From NCBI RefSeq assembly GCF_027596085.1, contig NC_072472.1:21595552-21659551 (forward strand): a stretch of 64,000 bases of DNA, written 5' to 3'. This document shows, one piece after another, positions 13,690 through 25,762 of this stretch (position 1 is the first letter of the stretch; every line of letters starts with the position of its first letter). Both the position numbers and the translations under genes were made by a program. This DNA is from Anoplopoma fimbria. Taxonomy: Eukaryota > Chordata > Actinopteri > Perciformes > Anoplopomatidae. The notes under the pieces are model-generated. The model saw only the letters and a program-made list of their open reading frames with translations. It made no database searches and was not told the origin of the DNA.

Positions 13690-16600
13690 TTAGGTAGGAC
13701 ACAAGACTGCAGGGGAACAACAGTGGATAATAATACCGTTAAGTCTCTGCTTGGAAATATATAATAGAGTTACATTATTGTAGATTCTTGTAGCAGTATG
13801 AGGAAGTTCAATTTTGCTATAACTGGATTTACAAGAGACCAATCCGAGATGATCGTACTGTCATTTTCACTAATGTGCTTACTTCTTTTGTCTTCCTGAA
13901 CTGTGTGGCTTACATTTAAACTTACCTTTCAATATGTAGTCGGTTAGCAGTGTAGGCACCTTCTCACTGTCCTCCTTCATGGCATAAAGAACTATAGAAG
14001 AATAAAACGTGTCAACTCCTTTCAGCTAGTCATTTTGATTTTCCTTCGATAAAGACAATGGGCTGCATCGTACTTACTTTTTGTGAGCATCTGCAGGTCG
14101 TCGACAGATGGAGGGGAGCCTTTCTTCTCAAATGGAATAACTGTGTTTAGATACTGAAAACAGAGAGGTTCAATGTTCAGAAATGATGGACACAGTACAA
14201 CCCGAGTACCTAAAGAAACATTTTGTGGTTTTAAAGAGTGAGAGGAAACGATTGGTAGCAGTCTCATATCTGTCTGTTAAATATGAAGCTGGAGCCAGGA
14301 GATGGTTAGGCTAGCTTAGCTTAGCTTTAAGACTGGAAACAAAGAACAAACTAGCCTGCGCTCTGTTTGTAGGTAAGAAATCTCATCTTTGAACCGTGCT
14401 TATGAGTTAAACTTAACTTGCAGAGTGCCTCTTGAGGGTTCAGTACCAGTCCTTATTCCAGTGTTTATGCTAAGCTAGGCTAAATAACTGCTGGTTGTAG
14501 AAAGGTTATGGTTGTAGTTAGCTCTTGGCAATGAAGTCTAAGTGAATTTCCCAATCAATTGTTAGTCTGTACCCTGCAAACAAGCACGCCTTTAAAACTG
14601 ACTAAGACGTTAAAGGCACATCGTGATCTAAATGTACTCAAAGAACCCCGACTCAAAACACAATATTCAAACCTGCTTTTACTCCCAAATGTATTGATTT
14701 ATCTTTTAAAACTAAAGTGGGTCATGTATTTTAGAAACCTTTTTTTGTTGTATATGTTGAAATGACATCCTGACAGCAATAAATCAATCAAATGCTCTGA
14801 CAAAAAAAGGAAAAAAAAAGATTTGACTGTGGCTGCTGCAGGACTGTAATATGTCCATCCAATCATCTCCTTTGTCTATCTACATGCCTGTTTACTTGAT
14901 TGTATTCTGCCCGTGCACACATTGCATGTCACCAGGGTTTTACAAAAGTAGCCATGTTGGTTGTTATGTTCATAATGATAATTTGGGGGAGTGGCTTCAG
15001 AGGGAGGGGTTGTCAGTGTTGCTGACTTCGAGACATTCTTGTTAGACTCATGACTTTTGGAGTTAGTGCTCCTAACTACTTTTATTTGGAAAAGAGTTGG
15101 CAACACTGGGGCTGCACTTTTAAGTTGAGTCATTTGTTACATTACATTACATTACAGTCATTTAGCAGACGCTTTTATCCAAAGCGACTTACAGTCAGTA
15201 GTATATTACATATCATTCACCCATTCACACACTGATGACAGGCTACCATCAAGGTGCCACCATCAGACTCTAACTAACATTCATCATCCAGTCCACACCG
15301 ATGGCAAGCCTTCAGGAGCAACTTGGGGTTAAGTGTCTTGCCCAAGGACACATCGACTGCCGAAGCCGGGTATCGAACCACCGACCCTCTGATTGGAGAA
15401 CTACCTTGCTCTCCACTACGCCACAGCCACCCCATTTGTTAAATCTAGCCTACATCTTTTAATTTTCTCTCTCCAGCTACTAAATCTAAGTTATAACCGT
15501 TATCTGATGCTGTAAAAGGTTTGTTTACATCCAGTGATGGTGCAAAGACTGGAGCAAAAACAGAGTTGCTGTATATTTTCAACTACAATCACATGACAAA
15601 CACAAATGCTGAATTCATTTACAAGTCAAACCTTTCCAAAAAGCAAAAACAGGGACACTGTAACTAACAGTGTATCGTAGCATATTGCTAACACAATTGG
15701 CAGAGATCAAATTACATACATTAGGCCAACCATCTCTGCATGACCTCATCTGTGCATTGGACTGGGGCAGTGGAGTACATATAGTACTGTACTGAGGCCC
15801 GTGACCTTAAAGGGCCAGTGCACAGGCTGCTACAGCACAGTACAGACACAAGCCCCTTCCTGCTGTAAATGAGTTACACTGCAGCTGTAATGTACACCAT
15901 GAGCCTTACTAAATTCAAGCAGTACTACTATACAGTAGCAGTTTATACTAATTTCATCTGTTATGCAGGTACATGTCACTATAAAACTGCAACTACATTT
16001 TCATATACATGTAGCTAGATAGCATTAACAAATGACCTGTGTAAGTTATTCAGTTTAATAATTTGTGGACATGTATTTTGATTTACTTCATCATGTGAAG
16101 TGATTGCTGGGAAACACTGATGTCCAATGTATAGTGTCTGTTTCATCGTGGAACCATACAATACATGATGAACTAGCATTTGACCTTGACTAACCTGTTT
16201 CTCGTTCCCTGTGCTTCCAAATGTCTGTCTGATGCCCGTCTGCAGGATGTTAGAGAGTCCCTCCATGCTGAAACGCTGCAGGTCACAACCAGGACACAAA
16301 GGCAGACCATTAATACAAGATACTGATCATCACTTCCTTGAATTATTTTTTTTAATTCAAGTACAAACCAGCATCTCACACAAACATGGCATAATGGTGA
16401 TATAATATAAGCTATATTGTTTCTATTTCATCTGTATCATTAAGCCATGTGTACATTCACATTACTTTATGTCATGCTGCCTCAGGTACCTAGCAGTCAC
16501 AACATAAAAACATGCATGCATGGCGGGAAAACCCATTAGATGGACTGGACTGGGCTGTTACTGTATGCAGACGACTGGTCACTTTAGGATCTTTCCTGGA

Positions 16601-19600
16601 AGACACTTAAGAGGCTAATGGACCTGAGATCCATTATGCTCACAGTCAGAGGGAGAGGGAAGAGGGAGAGTTGTCAAGCACTGTGGTTTCACCTTTTTCT
16701 AATTTAACTCAATGGAAACTACAGAACACATTTTGACAACAGGATTTTCTTAGTAAAACCGCCCCGTTGAGGCAGAGTTAACACTGACGAGAGCACCAGT
16801 TTGGAAAACTCTTGGGTGAGAGGGTTTAAAGTCGTGGCACACACACACTGACATAATGTAAATAATTCAAAGGGGTCTAAAGCATACAAGGCCACCCCTC
16901 CCATCCCTCACCTTGACGGGCATGCTCCCTGTCTTCTCCGTGTGGCCCGTGGAGGCGGTGTTCCCTCCGGTCACAGGTGCCGTCCCGCCTCCCTGCAGGC
17001 TCAGGGCCTTGTCCCGGCGTCGGCGTTTGCTGCTGTCCCGTTGCTCCCTCTGCCTGTTCTGCACCTCCATCAGGGCCGTGATGAACGTGTTCTTAACCTC
17101 TTTGTCAAACTCCAGCTCCTCGCGCCGGGCCAGCTGGCTGACCAGCTCCTCTGAGTACTCGAGGATGGCGGCCTCCACCCTTTGAAGCAGTTCGACGAGC
17201 GCTGAGCTGGGCATCAGGCTCAGGCCTGCAGAGAATATGAGGGGGGGGGGATTGGGTTTTATTTTGTGCCAAAGTATTTTTTATTACACATCGGTTCAGG
17301 CATAATGTTAAGATATGTTCTAAATCATTGTTTTATTTTTCAATATTTAGTGACCAAAGTATTTTTAATATTACATTTTATTTAACATCGGTTCAGGCAT
17401 AATGTTAAGATATGTTCTAAATCATTGGAGCTAAAATTTACTGTATGGAGTTCAATATTTAGGCAGACTTGAGCATCAACAAAAACTGTATTTAATGTCA
17501 CACTCTTTGGTCTCTCGGACACTGTGCCCTTATCATTCATTTAAAAAATACACCAACAACTCTTTATTGCTTGTGACCATTAAAAAAAAGCTGTATCATG
17601 TGTACATGTCATATGTTCATCATTATGGGCAATTTATTTACAGGGTGTTTCTACCTTTGCAGATTGTTTGATTTGAATATATTTTAAAGGCCCCAGCTAC
17701 AGTGTTTGATAAGGAAAAGGAAAGATTAGCGATTTATCTCATGACCCCTTGGAGGATCCCAGTCCCCAGGTTGAAAACCACTGACATTATCAGGTAATAA
17801 CAGTTTCTGTCCATATGACTTAACTCGTGCTGCTAATTAAAATTTGAACTTGTATCATTATTAAAATTATTACTTTACTTTGAAATACATTTACAGTTCA
17901 TATACAGTAGCCTACAGTACAGAGTACCAGTGGCGGGCCTTCAGGGCCAGCAAGGCCTTCTCTGCTGGCCTAAACATCATCAGAATATAAATTATATATT
18001 ATTTGTATAAATGTATAAAATTATTCCCCATAGTCTATTCTCTTCATTTCATAGCTTTTCTCTTGGTTGCGCTGCTTCCAGCCTCAGGTCGAGATCGGAG
18101 GGCTGGCCTTTATGTTAGAGCTTTTATCCAATCATATTTCAGCCATCATGTGTTGCTAGGGTCCAAGAAATCTGCCCTTAGGCCTTCAGAATCAACAGTG
18201 CGGGCGCCTGTAGCTTAAAGTGAACGGAATCGAAACTGTGGTGTTAACCAATCAGATTTCGAGTTGGCGACACCAGGGCCAGCATGCAGGCGTACAATGA
18301 CGTCAGCACGGGCACGTATTTTGATTGGATGCGCACTAGTGAGAGGCAGAGCTAGCAGAGTGAACCTGATGACCCTGTGGCGACATGAACGAGCTAATTC
18401 GTGTAGATCTAGGTTTTTTTTTCAACCCACGATGGCTGATGGAGGAGAAGATCGATTTGGTCGCAGATATACTTACAACGCCATTTTCAAGACGGACTGT
18501 TCAAGAAAAGCTAGACATCGTGAGAAGAGGTCGGCCAACCCCGATGCTAGCGAGGATGCTAGGATGGATTTTGTGTTCAAATAAGCAGGTGTTTTGGGGA
18601 ATAATCAGTCGTTTTGGTGAGTTCAAAGCATTTTTTTTATTTTTTTTATTAAATAAATATTAACGAAATAAAATATATAGACAAATATATAAAAAATAAA
18701 TGCTTGATGCTTCTGCAAGAGATGATGTGTGTGGCGCACTGGCTCAGCTGTGCCTGTAGTGAAAGGACTCAAGGAGACTTGTTGAATTGTTTTGGTTTAA
18801 CCTAAAGTTTAACCACTGTCGCAAACATATTCTCAAGAACAACTGCAAATTATTTGTTTGTTTTCTTTTATTTTCAGTGAATAGTTTGTGTCTTTATCAT
18901 CACGTTTCTTAAATGAAACAATGCGCTGTTTAGTGAACACACTTGTTAAAGCTCACATACTGTTGGTGTTAATAAAACTTCTTAGACTAATCCCTTAAAA
19001 GCGCCTTTTATTTTAACGTGTTGACAGTATCCAAGCAATCTTAAAGCTGGTAGTTTAACACTCTTAATTGTAAATGCGGATTTATTGATTTTAAATGCTT
19101 CGGAAATATTAATATAACTCTGTTCTACTCGACTATGTTAAGGTGATGCAACGCCCAGTTATGATTCATTCAGGTAGGACTGTGTAGGACATCACTGAAG
19201 GCCTACGTGTGAAATGCACGGCCCGCTACTGCAGAGTACATATTAGGGGTAATGCACAATTTGATCTGCACTAAAATGTTGATCAAGATTTATCTATCCA
19301 GGTATCAAACTCAAAATATATTTTTTTCAAATCAAGCCAGTTGTCTCTTAGAATTAAAACGATATATTTGTGATCGTTTTTGATTGTTTCATTTTGAAGG
19401 AACAAGCAAGAAGGTTTTTTCTATTGCAACATTCAAAACCAGAGGTACAAGTTGCTTTACATGTGCACATTAAGTACAACATGAATATATATAAGTATAA
19501 GTTTTGACACAAATGTAGCATGTTCACATCCCAGACCAGCTGAGTAAATGAACAGATGCTGCACAAGTGAAGTTGAATTAATTGCCAAAGAACAGCAACA

Positions 19601-19789
19601 TGGATTATTTTAAATGTTACCTTCGTAGGAGCAGTTGTTGTTGGAGGCCTGGGACAGCTGCCTGATCTCCTCCAGCAGGGAGGGGTTGTCCCTGGAGGAG
19701 CAGTGGCTGCTCTCCTCTTCATCCTCCTCCTCAGTTTCACCGGGATCCGGAGAGTTCTCCATCATCTCGACTATCTCCTCAATGACCTT

Positions 19790-19828
<39 letters not shown>

Positions 19829-20640
19829 TGGAAGGATACAGGGAGACAGGAAAATGGACGGGAAAGAGATTAGGAGACACACACATCCATAACCATCCAT
19901 TTGTCAGTAGAGTGTGGCCACTAAACTGCCAGAAGCCTCCTGTATAACTGTACATATCACATTGAAATCCATTATTGACATCTACTCAGAGGCAGTCTTG
20001 GGTTTAGGCAGGCGTCTGTCTATGTCCTGTACCAGCATGATAAAAAAGTACTTGAACACACCACAATGTCTTACAGGACACGAGTTGGCCATAAGGAGCA
20101 CCTCATAAAAAAGTAGGCACGCGATAAAGACCAAATCAAAATGGGAATGCCATATAGCAATGCAAAGATTGTGTCTGGGGTTCCTCTGGGGTCAATTCTT
20201 GGTCCTTAACTTTCTCCCTTTGTTATGCCAACGTTATATTTGTCCAGGAGCACTGCCACGATGAGAACCTGTCTCTCACTGTGTGATGGACAAACTCTTA
20301 CTCATGCCTTGGTCTCCAGCCATCTAGATTACCAGAACTCCTTATTGCCAGATTGTCCCGGACATCTATGAACTTGCCAGCTTGAGCAAAATGCTTGGAG
20401 TCTTAGATCTGCTAACCAACAATAACAATAAATAATCTCAATGGTAAGGAACAAATGCCTAGAGGAAGATTATCATAATTCCAACAAACAAAATAAATGC
20501 AAATAAAAATGTGCGGTGTGTGAAAAGTGGCAGGTAAAATGATCCCTGCACCATTCTGAGACGAGTCTCATGTTACACCCTGCTTTTCTTTTTCCTCATT
20601 ATCAAAACAGGACACCGACCAACTTCTGTTTGATCTTAAA

Positions 20641-20725
<85 letters not shown>

Positions 20726-23700
20726 GATCAGCTGTGATAAGAGGCTCTTCCTTCAGGCAGTTGGCATTGTCATTCTTCTCATTCATTTCCTCCTCCTCTT
20801 TTTCGTGGATCTGCAGAATGTGAGATGAAACACGAGCGGCAAACAGATTGGCTCCTCTCTTAAAAGAAAATGAGGCTAACAAGAGTCAGAAACGGCCTCT
20901 CTGTGTTGGAATAATAAACTAAATCCACAATAAATTTCCAAAATCACTGTGCTGGGAAGGAGAGCTCAGTCATTTGAAAGTCTTGTGCTTAAATATTTGA
21001 AAGGTTTTACATTAATTAGTACAACTTTAAAAAATAATTTACGATTCCATTTGTAAAGTGTTTTAATAGTTTATACCTTATTAATTAATTATTTGCAAAA
21101 TATGACTTTCATACAGTTTGATAGTGCAGTTATCTGTATTGTGAAGAAATCTGTGACATTGGCTCTATAGGGATGGAGATGTGGATCTGCCGGTCCAGGC
21201 TGAACATTCATGGTTCCCAGACAGTGTCTCCTAATGACCTTGATACATGCCTGACCTCAGACTGTATAAGTAGTGAGCGTGATGTCACCCTTTGGTTTGT
21301 GGACTACGATTTCAAAGCCTTGAATTTGGCTTATTTTGCTGTCGTCACATTAGTATTTTACAACAAGAGGTGACACGAGGTTTGGAGCTAAGTAGCACGG
21401 AACACTGAATCACTGAATTTTACAATTAACTGTCATGAAGTGAAAACACACTGGGAAAGCATTACAGTTCTAAGATGAATCGTCGACAACTCCCAGACTG
21501 GTAATGTATTTAATGTATCTATTATAACTGTCTATGAATAAAAAACTGTTGGGTTATATTTGCATTATTTATTAGAATTTTCTTTTTCTTACATAGGTAT
21601 TAGATAGACATATATATTTACACAGCTAACAGCCATAATTAGCATTATGAAAATGTGTTAAGACATTGCATTGGTGTACGTTATTTGCCAAATCTTAGTT
21701 AATTTTCTACTGATTTGTCCGTCTGAAAAAATGCAGTGACAAAATGTTCAAAAGATATGTGGCCTGGGAAAAAGGGGGTCCAATATATACTTAGCTAACT
21801 ATGGAGCAAAATAATCTGTGATAATCTGTGTTGTGGGGTGTCTCCCTTGTGATCTGTCTCTGGTCTTGATGAGCACATGTTAGCATGCTAGCTAATCCTT
21901 TTTAATTTAGAGATAATCCCAACAACCCCGCTGATGGCAGGATATGAGCAAAATGATGCATTCTCAGATCAACCCTCTGGAGCTGAAACGTCTGCTCCGG
22001 CCTTGACCAGCCCAAACATGGCCTGGACTGCTAAATGCCTGGTGTCCAGTTTGTATGTGACTGACAGCCAATTAAGGGAGGGGAGAGGCCTCTGCTGAAT
22101 GGCAGACCAGACAAGGTTGGGCAAGCATATCTTTAAGAGTCAGCATGAGATAAAGCCTCAGAAAGAATAAACCAGTCAGCTTCTCTGTTTGGCATCTCAA
22201 ATGAAAAATAATGCTACTTTAATTTACGGATATAAAACCATGAACACAGAATCATACTTCTAAAAGTTTTCTAAAAGTTACCGTTTGTCAAGAAATGTGG
22301 GTTTCAGGGTACAAAAATCCAAATAGCAGATCTAGACCAAGTAGAAAGATGTGGTGTGACATGTACCTCCTGCTCAGAAAGATTGCCGTTGAGTCCCTCT
22401 GAGTCGCTGCCGTCCCAAGTGGAGATGTAGTTGTCAGTTAGAGCATCCCACACACTGCAAAAAAAACACACAGACACATACATGCACACATGTAAGCAAG
22501 GGCAAGTACCACAGAAATATTAAAAACAAGCATCAAGACACTATTTTGGCCTCAACTCTAAAGGACCAAAGCTGGTGCATCCACACACGCTGCAGTCAGA
22601 TGGTTATATAAGAGCATTAGGCTAGAGTTCGCTGTGTTTTTTCATCTCTCTGGTTAAACAGAGGTCTACTCAGCCCTGTCTTCAGCAACCTGCAACTCAG
22701 TCAATATTTCAATGTGGCAAGACAATGATGGTGGTAAATACGCAGAGCTGGAGTCTGCAGAGGAACAATGCACAACAGAAAAAAAACATCTTACTACTAT
22801 AAAGGTATCCTTAGCAGAGATTTAGATAAAGCTTCTCACATCATTGTGCCAGCGGACTCTGACTGCAACCCGGAGCAAGGCGTGTGTCCGAGGACGAATG
22901 ACTTAAACTGGGGGAGAAGTCTCCTTTGTGTTTTTTTTCCCTCCTTCCCTAAGAGGTTGGCTCAGGCCTGCTGCCCTGCTCCCAGTGGCACTGCCCACAC
23001 CAGGACACACACTGGACACCATTCAGCCAACCGCTGACCTCACCAGCCATGCCTGCATGTCATTACTGTGTGCACCAGCACATAAACAGGGTCAAAGTTT
23101 CAACACACTCAACTCTGAGATGAAAGTGGAGCAATAACAATTGATGTCCAGAATGGAAATACAATGGACTCTCTAAAAAAAAGTTATCTTAAGGAACATT
23201 TCCCTGTCAGAGAATTCATTTTGTGCTTTGAATTTTTTAATCTTTTCTATTGTTTTGATTCCTTTCTTAAATTTGTATTTCAATGTGTAATTACCCTTTA
23301 CAGCAGTTTGTATGGAACACTGCTATAAATTAAACCCAGTGTACACAAAGATGAAGTAGAAAAATCAGACACAGACCCAATTATTTCTGTGTAATAACAG
23401 TAATCACAGTTACTGCAGATTGCACATAAAATTTATCATCTAAAAAAAAAATACCACCACTGATAAAACAGTGAAACTAGAAATTCAAACTTGAAAAAAT
23501 AACAACTAACAGTAGAAAAGTCATCACAAGTGGGTAAAACTTTATCAAAACAGTTTTGTGCATTTCGAGAAAAAGTCACTTTCTTGCAGAGAGTTAGATG
23601 AGAAGTTTTTGTTAGCTTAACATTTGGCTACAGACAGTTAGCTCAGCTTAGCATAAAGACAAGAAAGGTGGGAAACTGCTAGCTTGGCTCAGTCCATAGG

Positions 23701-25734
23701 TAAACACATCTACCCACATCTAGGTTGTTTTTTTTTTAATCTTTGTGCACAGGCAGGTTAGCTGCTCCCCCTGTTTCTAGTTTATATGCTTTGCTAAGCT
23801 AAGCTAACAGGCCGCTGGCTGTAGTTTTGTATACTGTGCAAGGAACAATAAGGGAATTGGTCTTTTCAACTAACTGTGTGTATTTTAAACTTATAATTTG
23901 TGAAACTGAATATGTTTAATAAAATGTCACTAGCCTCATGAAACCTTTTTTTTTTAATCAAATGAGTAATCACCACTGAATAACCACAACAACACACAAA
24001 CAGCTCATACTGTATGCATAACACTGGGACATGTTTGGTCATGTGACCAGCAGGAACTGGAACTCCATGTTACAAAGCTGTCCTGCTGTATTTCTTGGCC
24101 CGCAGCCACCAAAGAGAAATCAGCAACTGCAGGGATTAGACCAAAATGTGCCACAGACTGTTTTCAGCCAAACGACAGATTGACATTTTTTGCTGATTAT
24201 TTATGTGGGTCTGTAAGAGTCTTTAAACGAGTACCTTTAATCAGACTTCACCCTCCAGCGCAGAGACATTTTCCCTTTATGCCATAATACACAATGTCCT
24301 CTGTGTTATCACATACTGCCATTGTTTCTATTAATAGCTGTTTGAGGTGAATAAATATCTAGTGAATGAGAATCACTTGATTTGAAATCACAGCACGTTA
24401 TGTCTGGGACAAATCAGTGTAAGGCGTTAGGTCCACGTCTCGGTCATAACATGCAGATTAGTGTAGTGCAGGCCTCACATCCACCCACAGCCCCGTGTTC
24501 TGTGCTCAGTAATCAGTCAAAGCTTGAGTCGTCAATACAAACTCCTTTTATCATCAATTTAATAGTGTTTGAAGAATCATGTGATTCCCATCCGTAAAGC
24601 TCTCCTCTTACACCTACGGTCGGGCTATTTTTAGCACGATTCATAACCACACAGTGTGAAGACGTGTTTGTTTCCGCCTCAGAGCCTGCTGGTGAGAGGA
24701 GGAGGAGGATCTGGCAGTCAGCTGTGGAGAGGCAGAGACAGAGACACGCCGACAGAGCTGAAGCTAACTGAGGCGTACGACGGTGCACATTGAATAATTC
24801 AGCATGACCGTGGAGCCGGGGGGGTCATGTTGATGATTGATTGTCTGTATGGGGAAATATTTTGGCCTTTGTCGTGTGGGATGTGCTGGCCACTGTTTTG
24901 GGCCTTGAGGGTGTGTTGTTCCTATGTTAGGGTGAAGTCTCAGCTGTGGTATTTTATAATGTCTCCATATTTGTGGTAATCTTTATCACTTTATTATGTT
25001 CCAGGCTGCATCAAAAAGCCCAAATCCAACCTAATGTAGGCATTTTGTTGAAAATTTCAAATATTGAAATAGAAATACAGTAGACAAAAGTTATACATTC
25101 AATTATCTGTGGTCTGTGAGGCAAAAATCTAAAATATGATTTTAGATAATTACATATATACATTTTTGAAACATACTGTTGGATACTGTTGGTTTTGTCA
25201 AGTTATCTATTTTAAAGCCAAGAATACTGATGGAAAATGCTTTCTGAAAATTTCTAAATGCCAATTTAGGTCATACTGAACGGTATGAGATCAATTATAC
25301 CTCAGTTATGCATATTACAGGCTTGAAAACACATATTAACATACTGACAAATGCCACGAAATGCTATTAATATTTTTGCGGACCACATTAACTTTGGTCA
25401 CTCACTCTTCATCCTGCAGCCTCTCCTCATCCTCCTGGTTGTGCGACTGGTTGCGTATGGGAGCCAGGACCTCCGTCTTGGTGTTGTAGTTGTGGAAGCA
25501 CACGTTGAGCTTCTCGTCAAACTCGTTCACCAGGTCCTCCATCGACTTGAAGCTCATCATCTCAGAGAAGTTCTCCAGCTCGGAGAAGTCCTCGCGGGTG
25601 ATGGAGGCCAGTGGGATGGTGGTTGTTGTGGTGGAGTAAGAGGTGTGTTTGAGCGCCGGGTGGTCCAGCTCATCCATGCGGCAGGGCCGGAGGTCCTCAA
25701 ACTCCTCGTCCAAACACACGAGAGGGGCTTCCAT
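13690..25734 (-). CDS. fez1: Fasciculation and elongation protein zeta-1 (FEZ1)
   Basis: Orthologue of nematode UNC-76: a cytosolic adaptor linking kinesin-1 to cargo in axonal transport. Nine coding exons read in transcription order: 25734-25406, 22454-22367, 20810-20724, 19786-19621, 17225-16912, 16275-16195, 14153-14078, 13991-13926, 13706-13690. They sum to 1,224 bases, 407 residues plus stop (human about 392). The start is MEAPLVCLDEEFEDLRP. Family blocks in order: SFKSMEDLVNEFDEKLNVCF, VWDALTDNYI, EEPLITADQVIEEI, an acidic ETEEEDEEESS run, the coiled-coil region LARREELEFDKEVKN, RFSMEGLSNILQTGIRQTFG, SPPSVDDLQMLT and the terminal YILKVLCPT. All junctions are GT-AG. The start exon begins with an acceptor at 25762/25763, so a non-coding 5' exon lies upstream. 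Exon 3's donor runs directly into a long GT repeat, and exon 4's polypyrimidine tract is a CT repeat. Confidence 0.96.
14220..14520. repeat. 'TAGCTTAGC' dispersed teleost repeat
   Basis: Contains 'ggctagcttagcttagct', 'aagactggaaac' and the closing 'tatgctaagctaggcta' block. The same order of blocks occurs at 23.57-23.84 kb and, in part, at 58.19-58.33 kb. Lies in a fez1 intron next to exon 7. Confidence 0.6.
15131..15434. repeat. SINE-like teleost repeat with (ACATT)n head
   Basis: Begins with an ACATT-type microsatellite and 'catttagcagacgctttta', then the shared body 'attcacccattcacacactg', 'aagtgtcttgcccaaggac', 'gtatcgaaccaccgaccctc' and 'ccacagccaccc'. The body matches the element at 59,922-60,232, but the first 60-70 bases differ. 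Lies in a fez1 intron. Confidence 0.65.
17269..17427. repeat. Local partial duplication in a fez1 intron
   Basis: A 43-base stretch starting acatcggttcaggcataat occurs at 17288-17330 and again at 17385-17427 without mismatch. Both copies are preceded by a 'ccaaagtattttt' block at slightly different spacing. This is a simple tandem duplication with a small internal gap. Confidence 0.85.
17928..19231. mobile_element. Non-autonomous hAT-type DNA transposon with 8-bp target duplication
   Basis: The ends are cagtggcgggcc (17928-17939) and ggcccgctactg (19220-19231), inverted with one mismatch. The 8-bp direct repeat cagagtac flanks both sides (17920-17927 and 19232-19239), the length used by hAT transposases. 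At 1,304 bp it is too short for an intact transposase. A short open frame (18385-18663) includes EEKIDLVADIL and QEKLDIVRRGRPTP, which look like the N-terminus of a decayed transposase. It sits in the fez1 intron between exons 4 and 5. Confidence 0.85.
19791..19822. repeat. (GA)n microsatellite forming the fez1 exon 4 polypyrimidine tract
   Basis: About fifteen GA units on the plus strand. On the fez1 strand this is a CT run directly before acaag/GTC, so the repeat itself serves as the polypyrimidine tract of the exon 4 acceptor. Confidence 0.9.
20643..20723. repeat. (CA)n microsatellite abutting the fez1 exon 3 donor
   Basis: About 40 uninterrupted CA units. On the gene strand exon 3 ends GATCAG and the intron begins GTGTGTGT, so the donor dinucleotide is the first unit of the repeat. 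Confidence 0.95.
21255..21520. repeat. Dispersed teleost repeat ('gtgatgtcaccctttggttt')
   Basis: Shares the order 'agactgtata', 'gtgatgtcacc', 'ggtttgtggact', 'aaaacacactggg' and 'gacaactcccagac' with the longer copy at 59.73-60.60 kb. Lies in the fez1 intron between exons 2 and 3. Confidence 0.6.
23565..23840. repeat. 'TAGCTTAGC' dispersed teleost repeat
   Basis: Starts 'agtcactttcttgcagagag' and includes 'cagttagctcagcttagcat', 'gggaaactgctagcttggct' and the closing 'tgctaagctaagctaacagg'. It is the fullest of the four copies seen in the window and lies in the first fez1 coding intron. Confidence 0.65.
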
Positions 25735-25762
25735 GGTGTCCCCGCCTGTTAATCTCTAAACC
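25735..25762 (-). other. fez1: fez1 5' UTR portion of the start-codon exon
   Basis: Twenty-eight bases between a clear acceptor (pyrimidine-rich ...ctctctgttcag) and the ATG. The acceptor shows that transcription starts further upstream in a non-coding exon not identified here. Confidence 0.75.

Noticed and set aside
18264..18663. Possible intact transposase gene in the 1.3-kb hAT element
   Set aside because: The frame is under 110 codons, and the element has no dimerisation or catalytic region; at most a remnant.
20568..20882. 104-codon frame with a long Cys-Val run
   Set aside because: Read-through of real fez1 exon 3 into the GT microsatellite.
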